Assembly: GCF_947172395.1 (NCBI RefSeq)
Contig: NC_069086.1
Location: 11,874,501 to 11,938,500, forward strand
Direction of reading: 5' to 3'
DNA: 64,000 nucleotides
Source: Bicyclus anynana
Lineage: Eukaryota; Arthropoda; Insecta; Lepidoptera; Nymphalidae
Part shown: piece after piece, positions 23,901-33,235 of the stretch
Layout: each line of letters opens with the position of its first letter
Position numbering within the stretch: the stretch's first letter is position 1
Notes under the pieces: generated by a model
Seen by the model: the letters and a program-made list of their open reading frames with translations, nothing else
Databases searched by the model: none
What the model was told of the DNA's origin: nothing
Made by a program: the position numbers and the translations under genes

Positions 23901-26900
23901 TAATGGGCGTTAGAAAACGGCATTTCCTTCTTGTGAAGCCAGTTCAATTACTATGCGTTTTATCCTTAATACTGAATTACTAGAAAGTTATGTATCTATT
24001 GGAATCTAAGATTTATTTTGCGCGCTTGAATAGCGGTTTTTCTTATTAAGTAATTATATATACAAATAATAATTTAATAAGTAGAATATACCAACAGGAA
24101 ATATAGTACTTTATGCTTGATGAGTTAATCATGTTTACTTAAGAGTTTCTATATTGACTTTTGATCCTATCATCAGATTAGCTCCCTATTAGGTATCATA
24201 TACCATTGTCACCAAATGTTGCAAGTCCAAACGAATATCAAACAGAAAGTGGTTCTAAAATATCCTTTAAGACTTGACTACAGCTACAGTTAAATAAAAG
24301 AAAAATAAAAAGTAAAAAACATATTATAGTTACATATGCTTACTGTAAAATTACAACATACAGTTAGTTATAATCTTATATTTGTCTTATTAGGAACCAA
24401 ATCCACCGCAAACACAACAGTTTTCACCACAAAGGCTGGCTCAAGGAAATGGCGCAATCACGCGACATCTCTCTACTGACAGTGTTTCGAGCATCAACAG
24501 CCTCAGTAGTGGATCATCAGTACCCCATGATAAAAAACACAAAAAGAAAGGCTGGGTAAGTTATATACCAATTTATTATACCTATACTAATATTATAAAA
24601 CTGAAGGGTTTGTTTGTTTGGTCTCAGGAACTACTGGTCCGATTTTAAAACATTCTTTCAGTGTTCCATTTAATGGCTATATTTTATCCCCGTATTCCTA
24701 CGGAAAACGGAATCACAAGCGGGTGAAACCTCGCGGCGTCTACTAGTTAAGAAATAAAGCAGTATCCACTTTCAGACGACAAATTCTGCAATGCAACTAT
24801 AAGGTATACTTAGGATAGCATTAACATTTCTTGGAAGCTATAAAGCAAATTATTATTGTCTGAAATCCACATACAGGCTGGTTACAAAGCAGCCTGTATG
24901 TGGATTTAAATTGGCCACTTAGCCAATCAGTAAAATAAACGATTTCCTGTGACAGCTGCGCTCATCGTTCACAAAAGCTTTCTCGCGAAATGCCAAGATA
25001 TCTAAAACGGCGAAGCACTCCTCCCTCGGGCAACTGTCGTCGCAAGACAGCTCGTCGGGCTCGCACCACTACGACGACCCGCACACGATCCGAGAAGGAA
25101 GCAACGAGAACAGTCTCGAACATTCCCACGAAACTCTTGACAACTCCAAAGATAAAACGACTTGCCCTGCAGCTAACGCCGAGGAACAAACCAAAGGTGA
25201 GTAACGCTAACAACGTATCTGCAAATTCAATTTTGCACAAATGCACAAATTCTATTAGTGCATCGTGAATGTTGATAGCATTTCCCCATTAAATGAAAGC
25301 AGGTGAAATTAGGTTAAGTGAAAGCTGCACTTTGCTTTAGGACCGTACTTACTAATTTTGGGAGGCATAAGTAAATAATTTATGTTCAAGCATTTAACAA
25401 ATAGAAAATATAGAGAGTTGTCAGTAAAGTCGTAAAAATGATTGTGACACGTTGTTAAAATTACAGAAAAACAAGATCAAGCCGTCTTAGTAGATGAATT
25501 GAAACGACAGTTACGTGAAAAGGATTTGGTACTAACAGATATAAGGCTAGAAGCGCTAAGTTCGGCTCATCAACTCGAAAGTCTTAAGGATACAGTGATT
25601 AAAATGAGGGTAAGATTTTTTTAGATGTCTGGAAAAACACAAATTAGTGGCTAAAGTTACTTTGCCCTCCTTAAAACGGTCGTGTTTATTTTTTACAGAA
25701 TGAGATGCTTAACTTGAAGCACAATAACGAGCGTTTGCAGCGACTTGTGACGTCTAGATCTCTTGCGGGAAGTCAGAGCTCATTAGGCACAGGCGGCTCC
25801 GCTGTGGAAGATCCAAGACGATTCAGTCTGGCTGACCAAAGTACTATGCATCAGGTAATGAGAATTATCTTTTTATTTCATAAACATTGGAAAAATAATA
25901 ATCCTAGTGTTTAAATGTGCCTATAATACAAATAATTAATTATATTTTTTAATATTTCAGGCGGTGCTAGATATTCATTCACAACCTCTCGATTTAGACT
26001 TTAACTGTATGTCTTCAACTCCTTCAAGAGATCTTTCAAAGAAAGGCTCACCAAAAACGAGCATAGTAGAACCGATATACGGTAATAAAGCAGTTTGCGA
26101 ACTCAATGAAAACAGTGAAGCCTTATTGGGAGCTTTAAATGGTGCGAGTGACATATTTACAAACGGTCTGAGCGCCGGAGACAGAATAAGTGGCGATTAC
26201 GATATCAATACAGTGCTACCGCCCCCTAAAAGCCGTGAGTTGGCGATAGGGGAAAGCTATTCAGATATCGGTAAGGTTTTATTGGTTTCCTTATCATACA
26301 CACAATGGTTTGTGAGACAAAGGCAATCTATTAAACGATCTTTCTGCATTGTTTTCAGGTGTTGCCGATAGTCAAGGAGATACGACGGATGGGAAGAAAA
26401 TAGCGATCGCTGTGTATTTGGGTCAGCCGGAAACATTCCAAAGATATTTTGAAGAAGTGCAAGATACTCTCACTGAGTCAGAGTGCAGATTTTACGCCAA
26501 GCAAACGGCTAGCTCGTTCAATAACCATTTCGATAAGCAGCCGAGCTTTGATTCGCCGAGAATTTCTCAAACACATAGCCCCGAAATAGAAACCCAAGAT
26601 TATCCCCAATCTATTAATAAGTCAAACACAAATAGCCTTAAAAGTAATAAATCGACGCACAGTAATTCTTATAAGAACGTGTACAATAGTGATTCGACAA
26701 TAAACTGTAATGAGTTTACCATAGCGTACACGTATATATCTGGCAAGACTACTTGGCAGAATTTAGACTATATAGTTAGGAAAACATTCAAGGACTATTT
26801 GTCGAGGATAGATCCTGGAACGAATCTCGGTTTGAATACGGATTCAATAACGTCTTACCATTTGGGAGAAGCGACCCGCGGTCCCGAAATTGGTTTTCCC

Positions 26901-29900
26901 GAGTTATTGCCCTGCGGCTATATTGTCGGGACCGTAAATACATTGTACATTTGTTTACAAGGAGTAGGGAGCCTGGCATTCGATAGCCTCATACCAAAAA
27001 ATATTGTATATAGGTACGTAAATAGTGAACAACAAATTTTATTACGCAGCTAGCCTCATGTCCAATCACTTACCCATATAACTTTATTGTTTATAGGTAC
27101 GTTTCACTTTTATCGGAACACCGGAGGGTAATACTTTGCGGGCCGAGTGGTACTGGGAAATCGTATTTGGCGGCAAAATTGGCGGAATTTTATGTACAGA
27201 GAACGCAGCGAAGAGGAAATCCAGTAGAAGCCGTGGCAACGTTTAAGTATGTTTTCATTTCCTTTGTATTTCCGTGAACGATTATTTCGTAAACTGCCGG
27301 TGCCGGTTAACATATAAAAAGTATTTGGATATTATATTAGTGACTCAGACTGATACCTTCCCAATTCCGTGGGAATACTGGGATAAGGTATGATCTATGT
27401 TACTCCCTGACAATGTAGCTTTTTATTGGTGAAAGAATTTTTCAAACGTTCCAGTAGTTATAATATTAAATGTATATTAATGGTAGTAATTAATTGGCGG
27501 TTATTGGAATTAGCAACCTTCATCCATCATCCTATCCTAGGCATGTTGTAGGGACTTGAAAACACTACGATCCTGAGTCCCTGCATACAGAAACTCCTGG
27601 CTACTGACTCGCTTGATGTCAACAGTCAATCTAATTGTGACTCTTGTCGTTACTGAAAAGCGCACCAGCCTTAAGGACTTTCAAATAGGTATTAACTGTT
27701 CAACTTGTTCTTTCAGCGTGGACCGTAAGTCATGTAACGAGCTACGCGCGTACCTCGCCAACATCGCGGAGCAGTGTAGCGGAGCAGCGGCTGGGGAGGA
27801 GGCCCTGCCAGCGGTGGTCGTGCTGGACAATCTGCAACACGCATCAGCGCTGGGTGACGCCTTCGCTGGCCTCTTACCACCTGATACCAGGAACATGCCC
27901 GTTATAATTGGTAAGTCTTTCTCAAGAATGAAATAATCTCGCGTTTGAGAACCTCATCTGGTCCTGCAGCTAAGTGACACATCAATCAATCTCTGTCTAC
28001 AAATGCTGTCGCTAAAGCTTCGAAAACTAAAAAAAATATGTGGATGACATTCGTTATCGATAGCTCAAATTATCACATATAACAATCGTAGGTATATTTT
28101 TTAGTTTTTTATAAGGAATACACTTGCTTAGAGGTTTCTTATTGTCTTAACTCTTAAAGATACCTTAGGTTGTAAGAATCGGGAAACTCAGATATTGGGA
28201 GGGAATTCCATACCCGAGCCTAGCGTACCTACCTATATGAACAGAAGACGGAAAACGCTTTGTAAATTTTCCAAATATTTTCTAGACAAATCGCACATCT
28301 TAGGTAATGTGCTTGTAAACTAAGCCTACTCACATAATTAGAATCAATGAATTTTGAATTTCTTAGATCAAGCTAGCGATTCAACAAACACTTACTTAGA
28401 TAAATCATTGAAATGCTGTTAAATTGAATTTGAAAATCAATGGATCGATGGATGATAAAAAATAGATGTATTATTTCTACATACCTACTCATACATATTC
28501 AAGCATTAAAAAACTATATTAATAAAAAACATTAAGTAGTTGTGTAAGAAAACATATTATAACAGGCATTGTTATCTAGGTAGGTATGTTGTTTTTTATC
28601 TCATGATGTAGCTCCTAGCTTAATAATATCAATACGTAACAAACGACCATTGACACATCAGAATAAACATTTCCGCTGCACAATTATTGTGTCTTAGAGT
28701 ATTTAAACCTTGACCACACTATACATGTACCTACCTTATATACCTAATAGGTACGATGCGGTGTATTACTTGTGTCAAAATGAAATAGGTATTTCTTAAA
28801 CATAAAAAAATATTCCTAAGTACATACCTAGACTGATATAGCCCTGTAGTTATTTCTACCTTCTGCCTCTGCCTTCAAATCTGAGGGCGTAGGTTCGAAT
28901 CGTATGGCATGCAATGCACCTCCAACTTTTCAATTAGGTAGGCTCTGTGAAATTAAATATCATGTTTCTCAAACGGTGAAGGAACAACATCATGAGGAAG
29001 CCTGCATACCTGAGAATTTTCACAATTCTCTACGTCTCATTCTAGACTCGCGCTTAACTGTTTGTATAGTTAGAATATGGGTTGTTAGTGATGATGATGA
29101 TACCTAAGACGTATACCTATCTTACATAAATACCTATCTACCATTACAAGTTAATTTCCGTTTCAACAGGCACAATGTCACAAGCAACGTGTAATACAAC
29201 AAACCTTCAATTGCACCATAACTTCAGATGGCTTCTTACTGCCAACCATATGGAACCTGTAAAAGGATTTTTAGCCAGGTAAGATAACATTACAATTCGT
29301 TATTATGTAATAATTTAAGTATGCAGGTAAATTATGGAAAGCTATGAAAAATCAAGTACCTTCATTTTTCATAGCTTTCCACATTAGCACATAATATAGT
29401 AGAATCATAATCTAGGCTTAACAGATTTGTTGCTTGTCGTACTTGCGGATGGTTTCATAAAATTTGCACATTTTTAATCAGCTCAGTGTGTAGTGTAAAA
29501 TAGGCAGTGTAAAATACCTACCTAGGCACCGTATACAGTAACTAAAGAACAGAAAAAACTTGCGTTCTTTTATCTAAAAAGAGATGATACCTAATTATGA
29601 TCAAATGACCTGTAGTTTTGAGTTTGACCTTACATTAATGGCAAACATTTTACTTACAGATATCTTCGTCGGAAGCTATTCTCATTGGAGCTGCGATTAG
29701 GCCGTCGTGAGCCAGCGTTGGCGGCAGTACTGGAATGGCTTCCAGGGGTGTGGTCGACTCTCAATGCATTCCTAGAGGCGCACTCTTCGAGCGATGTCAC
29801 CGTCGGGCCACGACTCTTCCTCGCCTGCCCTATGGACTTGGAAGCTAGTCAGGTAAATTCTACCCTATCGTTTTGGGGGACACTAGAACACGCGAAGAGG

Positions 29901-31949
29901 AAGTACCGGGCCCGCTCTCTCACTGATTCGGCCCGTATGACTACGAAGTCGGGTGGGCCATGGGAGATGGTGGGTTGTCCCTACCGTTTTATGGATTTTT
30001 GCAATTTTATTTCTTTGTATTGCAGTCTATAATACAAGAAAGGTTCTAAGAAATGGAATCTGTTAAAAACCAGGTTTGTTGTTTGCAGAAATGCAAATCA
30101 TGTAGGTATCTACTGATAAAAATACTTCAAAGTCACTCAGCGGGCGATGGAGTGAGCTATGCGTAGAGTTTCTCTGCGAGATCGAATCAGAAATTACGAG
30201 ATCCACAGAAGAACTAGTCACTGACATAGCTCAGCGAGTCGCGAAGCTGAAGTGGCAATGGACAGAGCACATAGTTCGATGGGCATTGGGATCCCAATGC
30301 ACAATGTTGGTCGATTCCCCATTAGGCGGACTGAAGACATCAAGTGAGTTGCTGTGAGGCACTGGATGCTGGCGGTTCGAGGCCGTTCGGAAATCCATGC
30401 AAGAGGTCTATGTCAACCACTGGACGTCCATCGACTGTTGTCTGTTTGATGACGATGATGATGAACTAACCTTGTGATCTTCCCCAGGCGTGGTTCGCGG
30501 ACGTGTGGAACTACAGCATCGTGCCGTACGCGTCGGAGGCGGTGCGCGAGGGCGTGGCGCTGTACGGGCGGCGGCGGCACGCGGCCGTGGACCCGCTGCA
30601 GCACGTCAAGTCCAGCTACCCGTGGAGGGAGCCCAACCATTCACATGTACGTGCCACTTCTGTACCATTTTTTTTCACTTTCAGTTAGGCCTTGACTACA
30701 GTCTCAATTCTCACCTGATGATACGTGATGATGCAATCTAACATGGAGATAAGATAACACGTAATCTAAGATGGAAGCTAACTTGGTAGGAGTAGGATGA
30801 AAATCCACACCCCTTTCTGTTTTTACATGACATCGTATCGGAACGCTAAATCGCTTGGCGGTAAGGTGGTAACTAGCCACCAGCCAGACCTGGACCAATT
30901 AAGAAAACCCCAATCGGCTCAGCCGGGGATCGAACTCAGGACCTCCGTCTTGTAAATCCACCATGTACACCACTGCGCCACGGAGGCTGTTAAATTCAGT
31001 GTAAGCTGGAATCGGGCTTAGCCACTGCCACAGCCAGCCTGCGCCAGAGAGTTCCTTATTTTGCTATTTATATATTATAAAAAATAATTATTCAGTATTC
31101 ATATTGAACTTCCATAAATTATGCCCTTCGCCTTACCTACATGAAGGCTTACGGCTTAGGCTTGATGGATAACCGTACCTTACGAAACGAGGACATTTTC
31201 TTGATATAAAAATTTTTTTAGTCAATTTTATCACAAAGTCATTTGAAAATATAGGGAAGATACCTACATATACATTATTTAAAAACATATGTTTCGTTTT
31301 GCAGACTTTGCGACCGATTTCAGTAGAAGATGCTGGTATGGAAGAAGCTAATCAAGATGCGAACACCAACAGCAATCAAGATCCTTTGGTAAGCAATACC
31401 TACATATTTTGTCTAATACCGGTGACGTAATGATGTGGGGGCAAGTGGGCAATTGTCCCGAGCGCTATACGAAAGGGGTCGGAGGTAATCGTCTTGATTT
31501 TGTTAAATGGAAATATTTTGAATCGTTTTATCACAGTTTTTGTGAAAAAAACCTATAAAAACTCCAACGATAAATTCACTAAGTACCTTACCTAGGTTAT
31601 ACTTAGGATTAACTAAAAATCTACAAAACTGTATTTTTATGGGGTCCACCCGTCTGTGAAATGTTTTTAACTCGAAACTCACAGTTGCGAGTTTCGAGAT
31701 ACAAAACATTGTTGCAGAATAACCCTCCTGGTACTACGTACGTAGTTGATAAAATAGGCGGATAATGATGATTACCTGGGGAACTACATAGGTATATTCG
31801 TTAACATTTTCTGTGTATTGTTTCAGTTGAATATGCTGATGAGGCTTCAGGAGGCAGCGAACTACAGTGGAAACCAAAGCCAGGACTCCGACAACGCCAG
31901 CATGGACTCGAATCTCACACACGATAGCTCTATGGGCAACGAGCTTTAA
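17859..31949 (+). CDS. sick: Neuron navigator protein (sickie/NAV family), last 15 coding exons, partial at 5' end
   Basis: Navigator proteins are large cytoskeleton-associated proteins that act in axon growth, cell migration and endocytosis; sickie is the Drosophila member. Fifteen exons join with GT-AG boundaries and matching phases into 2892 nt, 963 codons plus TAA, without a frame break. Counting from the first exon here: residues 1-50 are a coiled coil typical of the family (FEQSLSNMTQRLQQLTATAE); 72-205 are Ser-rich with the basic KKKGWLRSSFTKAFSR segment; 206-270 are a second coiled coil (LREKDLVLTDIRLEALSSAH); about 620-895 are the AAA-type ATPase region with Walker A GPSGTGKS (642-649), Walker B VVVLDN (710-715) and the signatures EPVKGFLARYLRRKL and AHSSSDVTVGPRLFL; the C-terminus carries LNMLMRLQEAANYS. 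The order and motifs match human NAV1-3 as I know them. The N-terminal part is not found in the window. The choice of sickie as symbol rests on insects having a single navigator gene. Confidence 0.93.
17955..18250 (-). mobile_element. RTE-type LINE fragment in navigator intron 1
   Basis: The antisense reading has the PRCKNVDPASESAVLVDPLL type of decayed RTE C-terminus. The simple ATCATCATC tail faces the splice donor of the preceding exon. It is truncated upstream. Confidence 0.7.
18260..20240. other. Navigator intron 1, unique part
   Basis: AT-rich intron between the antisense RTE fragment and the dispersed repeat at 20.2 kb. Short frames show no similarity that I recognise. Confidence 0.6.
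20247..20302 (+). repeat. Second copy of the AACCGACTT dispersed repeat
   Basis: TTTAACCGACTTTTAAAAAG and TTCTACGTTCGGCTGTATGT almost repeat the sequence at 2638-2695. Confidence 0.6.
21143..21271 (+). CDS. sick: Navigator gene exon 2 (43 codons, coiled coil)
   Basis: The acceptor TTTATAAG and donor GTAAGT frame 129 nt. The product begins DSELTDLRQTIELLRKQ and continues the family coiled coil (human: DTELLDLRETIDFLKK-like). The exon is in phase 0 at both ends and sits between introns of about 3.2 and 3.1 kb. Confidence 0.9.
21516..21645. mobile_element. MITE with 32-bp terminal inverted repeats, in navigator intron 2
   Basis: TTGACGGTCAATTATTCTCA at left is mirrored by TGAGAATAATTGATCGTCAA at right; the 32-bp ends differ at only a few bases. 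The 66-bp middle is GC-richer and noncoding. No target duplication is clear. Confidence 0.7.
21646..21810 (-). mobile_element. tRNA-derived SINE, family A, 5' half
   Basis: The complement of the head and middle of family A (GGACCGGATTCGAACCTACA on plus). It is joined directly to a 130-bp MITE on its left. Confidence 0.75.
22087..22258 (-). mobile_element. Non-autonomous Helitron-like element
   Basis: CTAGCGGACGCCCGCGACTT then AGACCACCTTAATTCTTCCC and a CATTTATATGTATA end; a third interior type, shared with the piece at 47.8 kb. Confidence 0.65.
22262..22463 (+). mobile_element. Helitron-like element
   Basis: ACTAAAATTATAAAGCTGAA to GAGCCACGCGGGTGAAACCA CGC, the same subfamily as at 10.1 kb. 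It directly follows the preceding Helitron and precedes a SINE. Confidence 0.6.
22473..22768 (+). mobile_element. tRNA-derived SINE, family A, diverged
   Basis: Head AGCCTTGATAGCCCAGTGGA and the typical CCAACTTTTCAGTTGTGTGC body, with small insertions and deletions. It follows a Helitron fragment. Confidence 0.75.
23185..23492 (+). mobile_element. RTE-type LINE fragment in navigator intron 2
   Basis: The best preserved copy here: RSYKRWGPKMLEWRPRTGKR, SVGRPPTRWTEDIKRVAGSR and AARDRCDWRSMQEVYV are readable, ending in a GATGATGA tail. Upstream stops show that it is dead. Confidence 0.8.
23500..24390. other. Navigator intron 2, unique part
   Basis: AT-rich sequence with one short direct repeat (23.70-23.77 kb) and no exon that I can see. 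Confidence 0.6.
23700..23765. repeat. Short direct repeat
   Basis: ACACATTTAAAACGTTCATT GTA occurs twice, 30-odd bases apart. Confidence 0.7.
24394..24555 (+). CDS. sick: Navigator gene exon 3 (54 codons, Ser-rich)
   Basis: The acceptor TCTTATTAG and donor GTAAGT frame 162 nt. The product contains STDSVSSINSLSSGSS and ends KKHKKKGW, the Ser-rich and poly-Lys region that precedes RSSFTKAF in navigators. Confidence 0.9.
24581..24746 (+). mobile_element. Helitron-like element in navigator intron 3
   Basis: CCTATACTAATATTATAAAA to CCTCGCGGCGTCTACTAG. Its left end lies about 25 bp after the splice donor of exon 3. Confidence 0.65.
24863..24907. repeat. 17-bp-stem hairpin in navigator intron 3
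   Basis: AAATCCACATACAGGCT pairs perfectly with 24891-24907 around an 11-nt loop, about 50 bp before the exon 4 acceptor. Confidence 0.7.
24956..25196 (+). CDS. sick: Navigator gene exon 4 (basic and Ser/His-rich linker)
   Basis: The acceptor CCTGTGACAG and donor GTGAGT frame 241 nt. The correct frame starts LRSSFTKAFSRNAKISKTAK, directly continuing exon 3. Two other frames are also open here, giving an Arg/Thr-rich reading and an antisense one; both are shadows. The exon ends in phase 1. Confidence 0.9.
25467..25609 (+). CDS. sick: Navigator gene exon 5 (second coiled coil)
   Basis: The acceptor AAATTACAG and donor GTAAGA frame 143 nt. The product includes VDELKRQLREKDLVLTDIRL and EALSSAHQLESLKDTVIKMR, among the best conserved stretches of the navigator family. 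Confidence 0.95.
25699..25854 (+). CDS. sick: Navigator gene exon 6 (end of coiled coil, 52 codons)
   Basis: The acceptor TTTTTTACAG and donor GTAATG frame 156 nt. It starts NEMLNLKHNNERLQRLV, the end of the helix, then becomes Ser/Gly-rich. The intron before it is only 89 bp. Confidence 0.93.
25961..26270 (+). CDS. sick: Navigator gene exon 7 (linker before the ATPase region)
   Basis: The acceptor AATATTTCAG and donor GTAAGG frame 310 nt. The product starts AVLDIHSQPLDLDFNCMSS and ends GESYSDI plus a split Gly codon. It is a low-conservation linker, assigned by splice phase and open frame. The flanking introns are 106 and 88 bp. Confidence 0.9.
26359..27013 (+). CDS. sick: Navigator gene exon 8 (pre-ATPase domain, 218 codons)
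   Basis: The acceptor TTGTTTTCAG and donor GTACGT frame 655 nt. The product has the navigator pre-AAA domain: KKIAIAVYLGQPE, then YTYISGKTTWQNLDYIVRKT, DPGTNLGLNTDSITSYHLGE, ELLPCGYIVG and FDSLIPKNIV. An insect-specific Ser/Asn-rich insert lies in the middle. Reading through the donor soon meets a stop. Confidence 0.95.
27097..27246 (+). CDS. sick: Navigator gene exon 9 (Walker A)
   Basis: The acceptor GTTTATAG and donor GTATGT frame 150 nt. The product YVSLLSEHRRVILCGPSGTG followed by KS is the P-loop that binds ATP. The 83-bp intron before it has 11-bp direct repeats at its two ends. Confidence 0.96.
   Translation, partial: VRFTFIGTPEGNTLRAEWYWEIVFGGKIGGILCTENAAKRKSSRSRGNV
27340..27475 (-). 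mobile_element. Helitron-like fragment in navigator intron 9
   Basis: AATTCCGTGGGAATACTGGG and CTATGTTACTCCCTGACAAT are subfamily 2 interior sequence; both ends are lost. Confidence 0.5.
27530..27625 (-). mobile_element. Short RTE-type LINE fragment in navigator intron 9
   Basis: The minus strand shows the decayed end of the RTE reading frame (GTTGACATCAAGCGAGTC-like sequence), which recurs at 23.4, 30.3 and 41.4 kb. Confidence 0.5.
27717..27910 (+). CDS. sick: Navigator gene exon 10 (Walker B)
   Basis: The acceptor GTTCTTTCAG and donor GTAAGT frame 194 nt. The product has DRKSCNELRAYLANIAEQC and the Walker B strand PAVVVLDNLQHASALGDAF, and ends MPVIIG. It is GC-rich compared with its introns. 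Confidence 0.95.
27911..28840. other. Navigator intron 10, unique part
   Basis: AT-rich intron sequence; only a short piece near 28.31-28.36 kb recalls a dispersed repeat. Confidence 0.6.
28845..29100 (+). mobile_element. tRNA-derived SINE, family A, in navigator intron 10
   Basis: Box B-like GTAGGTTCGAATCGTATGGC, CCAACTTTTCAATTAGG and an end GATGATGATGATACC. It is diverged. Confidence 0.7.
29170..29278 (+). CDS. sick: Navigator gene exon 11
   Basis: The acceptor GTTTCAACAG and donor GTAAGA frame 109 nt. The product TMSQATCNTTNLQLHHNFRW continues to LLTANHMEPVKGFLA, matching the family motif with conserved NLQLHHNFRW and EPVKGFL. Confidence 0.95.
29335..29381. repeat. 18-bp-stem hairpin in navigator intron 11
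   Basis: TGGAAAGCTATGAAAAAT pairs perfectly with 29364-29381 around an 11-nt loop. Confidence 0.7.
29660..29852 (+). CDS. sick: Navigator gene exon 12
   Basis: The acceptor TACTTACAG and donor GTAAAT frame 193 nt. The product YLRRKLFSLELRLGRREPAL and later FLEAHSSSDVTVGPRLFLAC are strongly navigator-like. Confidence 0.95.
30135..30460 (+). mobile_element. RTE-type LINE fragment filling navigator intron 12
   Basis: Decayed copy: CGAATCAGAAATTACGAGAT, CATAGCTCAGCGAGTCGCGA, then the GRxxTRRTEDIK-type end and a GATGATGATGA tail. It ends about 30 bp before exon 13, so only the branch point (CTAAC) and pyrimidine tract lie between. Confidence 0.75.
30488..30646 (+). CDS. sick: Navigator gene exon 13 (GC-rich)
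   Basis: The acceptor CTTCCCCAG and donor GTACGT frame 159 nt. The product AWFADVWNYSIVPYASEAVR continues to YGRRRH and YPWREP, matching the family's WF.DLWNYSI.PY. It is the most GC-rich exon and has several open shadow frames. An RTE remnant ends about 33 bp before it. Confidence 0.94.
30672..30989 (-). mobile_element. tRNA-derived SINE, family B, in navigator intron 13
   Basis: Reads on the minus strand from the box A TGGCGCAGTGGTG and box B GAGTTCGATCCCC to GATTGCATCATCACGTATCA. A short internal part is duplicated. Confidence 0.85.
31305..31388 (+). CDS. sick: Navigator gene exon 14 (28 codons)
   Basis: The acceptor CGTTTTGCAG and donor GTAAGC frame 84 nt. The product TLRPISVEDAGMEEANQDAN is comparable to LRPEDVGFDGY in human NAV2. 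It is in phase 0 at both ends and ends DPL, joining LNMLMRLQEAAN of the last exon. Confidence 0.88.
31827..31949 (+). CDS. sick: Navigator gene last coding exon with stop
   Basis: The acceptor TTGTTTCAG opens a 40-codon exon ending in TAA at 31947-31949. The product LNMLMRLQEAANYSGNQSQD is the hallmark C-terminal motif of navigators, followed by an acidic Ser/Asn-rich tail ending MGNEL. Confidence 0.95.
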   Translation: MNMLMRLQEAANYSGNQSQDSDNASMDSNLTHDSSMGNEL

Positions 31950-32900
31950 CGTATAACGTCCAACACCACAGATAATTATGAATACCAGCTTTATATACCA
32001 AGCTACTCTGAAACCTGTAGGCAAAAGACAATTGAATGTTATCTATGACAGCTAAAATTGTTAAATTATGTCCTACATTATTATTAATAATTATTAGAGT
32101 ATTAAAATATTTGTGACATGTATACAATTATACAATATACATACCTACTTAGTTCCTTTAATTTCTAAAAGAAAATATAAGACAATTTATAAGTTATATC
32201 ACAAATCACAGGTATAGTTCTGATTATGGTTATAAATTAAAAATGGCATATTAAAATTATAGGTATTTCTTCATTTTGGTGGTATTTATAGTGCATTTAA
32301 TTAATACTGTCACATGTTAACTATATTATACAAAGCCAAATATTTGCCATATGTACATTATTTCTATTTATTTATGAAGTTAAAACGCTTTAGTTTACTT
32401 TTTAGGTGCTTTATATTCTTGTAAATTAATATACTTGCCTAGGTGTAATAAAATATTAATTATTTCTTTTTCATCATGAAAGGATTAGCTCTGCATATTT
32501 GTAAATGACAGCAAATATCATAAGCAAGAGTGCCAGCCTTTCTCTATTCCAAATACTTATTATTATGAAATTTTTAACATTTATGTTAAAAACTTTAATA
32601 CGATGATCTTTAATAACTTTCGAGATAAAACTACTAGTGCCTGAGCGAGGTATTCCAATAATGTGAAATATTTTAACGGTGTAGTAACTGTTAATGTTTA
32701 TATAAAAACTTTGTGGCTTTTACTATTGTTATATTTTTTCAAAGTTAGGATATCAACACGTTTGTATTACTATGATAATATTGTATGTAATATATTATTA
32801 TGAAAGTGTAATTTTTATACCATTTTCGTATAAAACTCATGTACCTAATGATAAAAGTAAGTTGTAAATAAAAAAAAATGTTTATTTAATATAATTTTTT
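31950..32900 (+). other. 3' UTR of the navigator gene
   Basis: AT-rich noncoding sequence follows the stop with no repeats that I recognise. AATAAA signals lie at 32447-32452 and 32877-32882. The second overlaps a Pumilio-type TGTAAATA (32873-32880) and is followed by a T-rich stretch, so I place the main 3' end near 32.9 kb. A third AATAAA at 33068-33073 could give a longer form. The exact cleavage site is inferred. Confidence 0.7.
32877..32882 (+). promoter_or_regulatory. Polyadenylation signal AATAAA of the navigator gene
   Basis: AATAAA is followed by an A-run and then a T-rich downstream element, the usual layout of an animal cleavage site. It lies 928 nt past the stop codon. Confidence 0.6.
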
Positions 32901-33171
32901 TTTCTATGTGACAACACTAACCGCCATTATGCCATATATTAATTATACAGCGTTGATTTTGTATAGAGATGTGTAAGTAACTAAATGTTACGGTGTTCGG
33001 TATGGATTTACTTGTGTGCGTAACAGAAAAGTGATATCTACAATCTATGCTTTACAGAAATTGTGAAAATAAACATTGATTACATTAAAAAGTTACTGCT
33101 TTTATTTATTCCTGAACCACATAAGTACCTAATTATTTAAATAAGATTGCACACAGCACATAGGTTTCGTC

Positions 33172-33235
33172 AGAGAGAGAGAGAGTGATAGAGGGAGGGG
33201 AAGGAGAGAGTGAGGTGAGGGGGACTTTGGGATCT
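33172..33235. repeat. GA-rich simple sequence
   Basis: An almost pure purine stretch (GAGAGAGAGAGAG and GAGGGAGGGG) on plus, downstream of the navigator 3' end. Confidence 0.7.

Noticed and set aside
24962..25246. 94-codon antisense frame
   Set aside because: Antisense shadow of navigator exon 4.
24990..25268. 92-codon Arg/Thr-rich frame
   Set aside because: It is an out-of-frame shadow of navigator exon 4; the frame that continues exon 3 gives LRSSFTKAFSR.
30413..30741. Several overlapping frames on both strands
   Set aside because: Shadows of the GC-rich navigator exon 13; only one frame has splice sites and family similarity.
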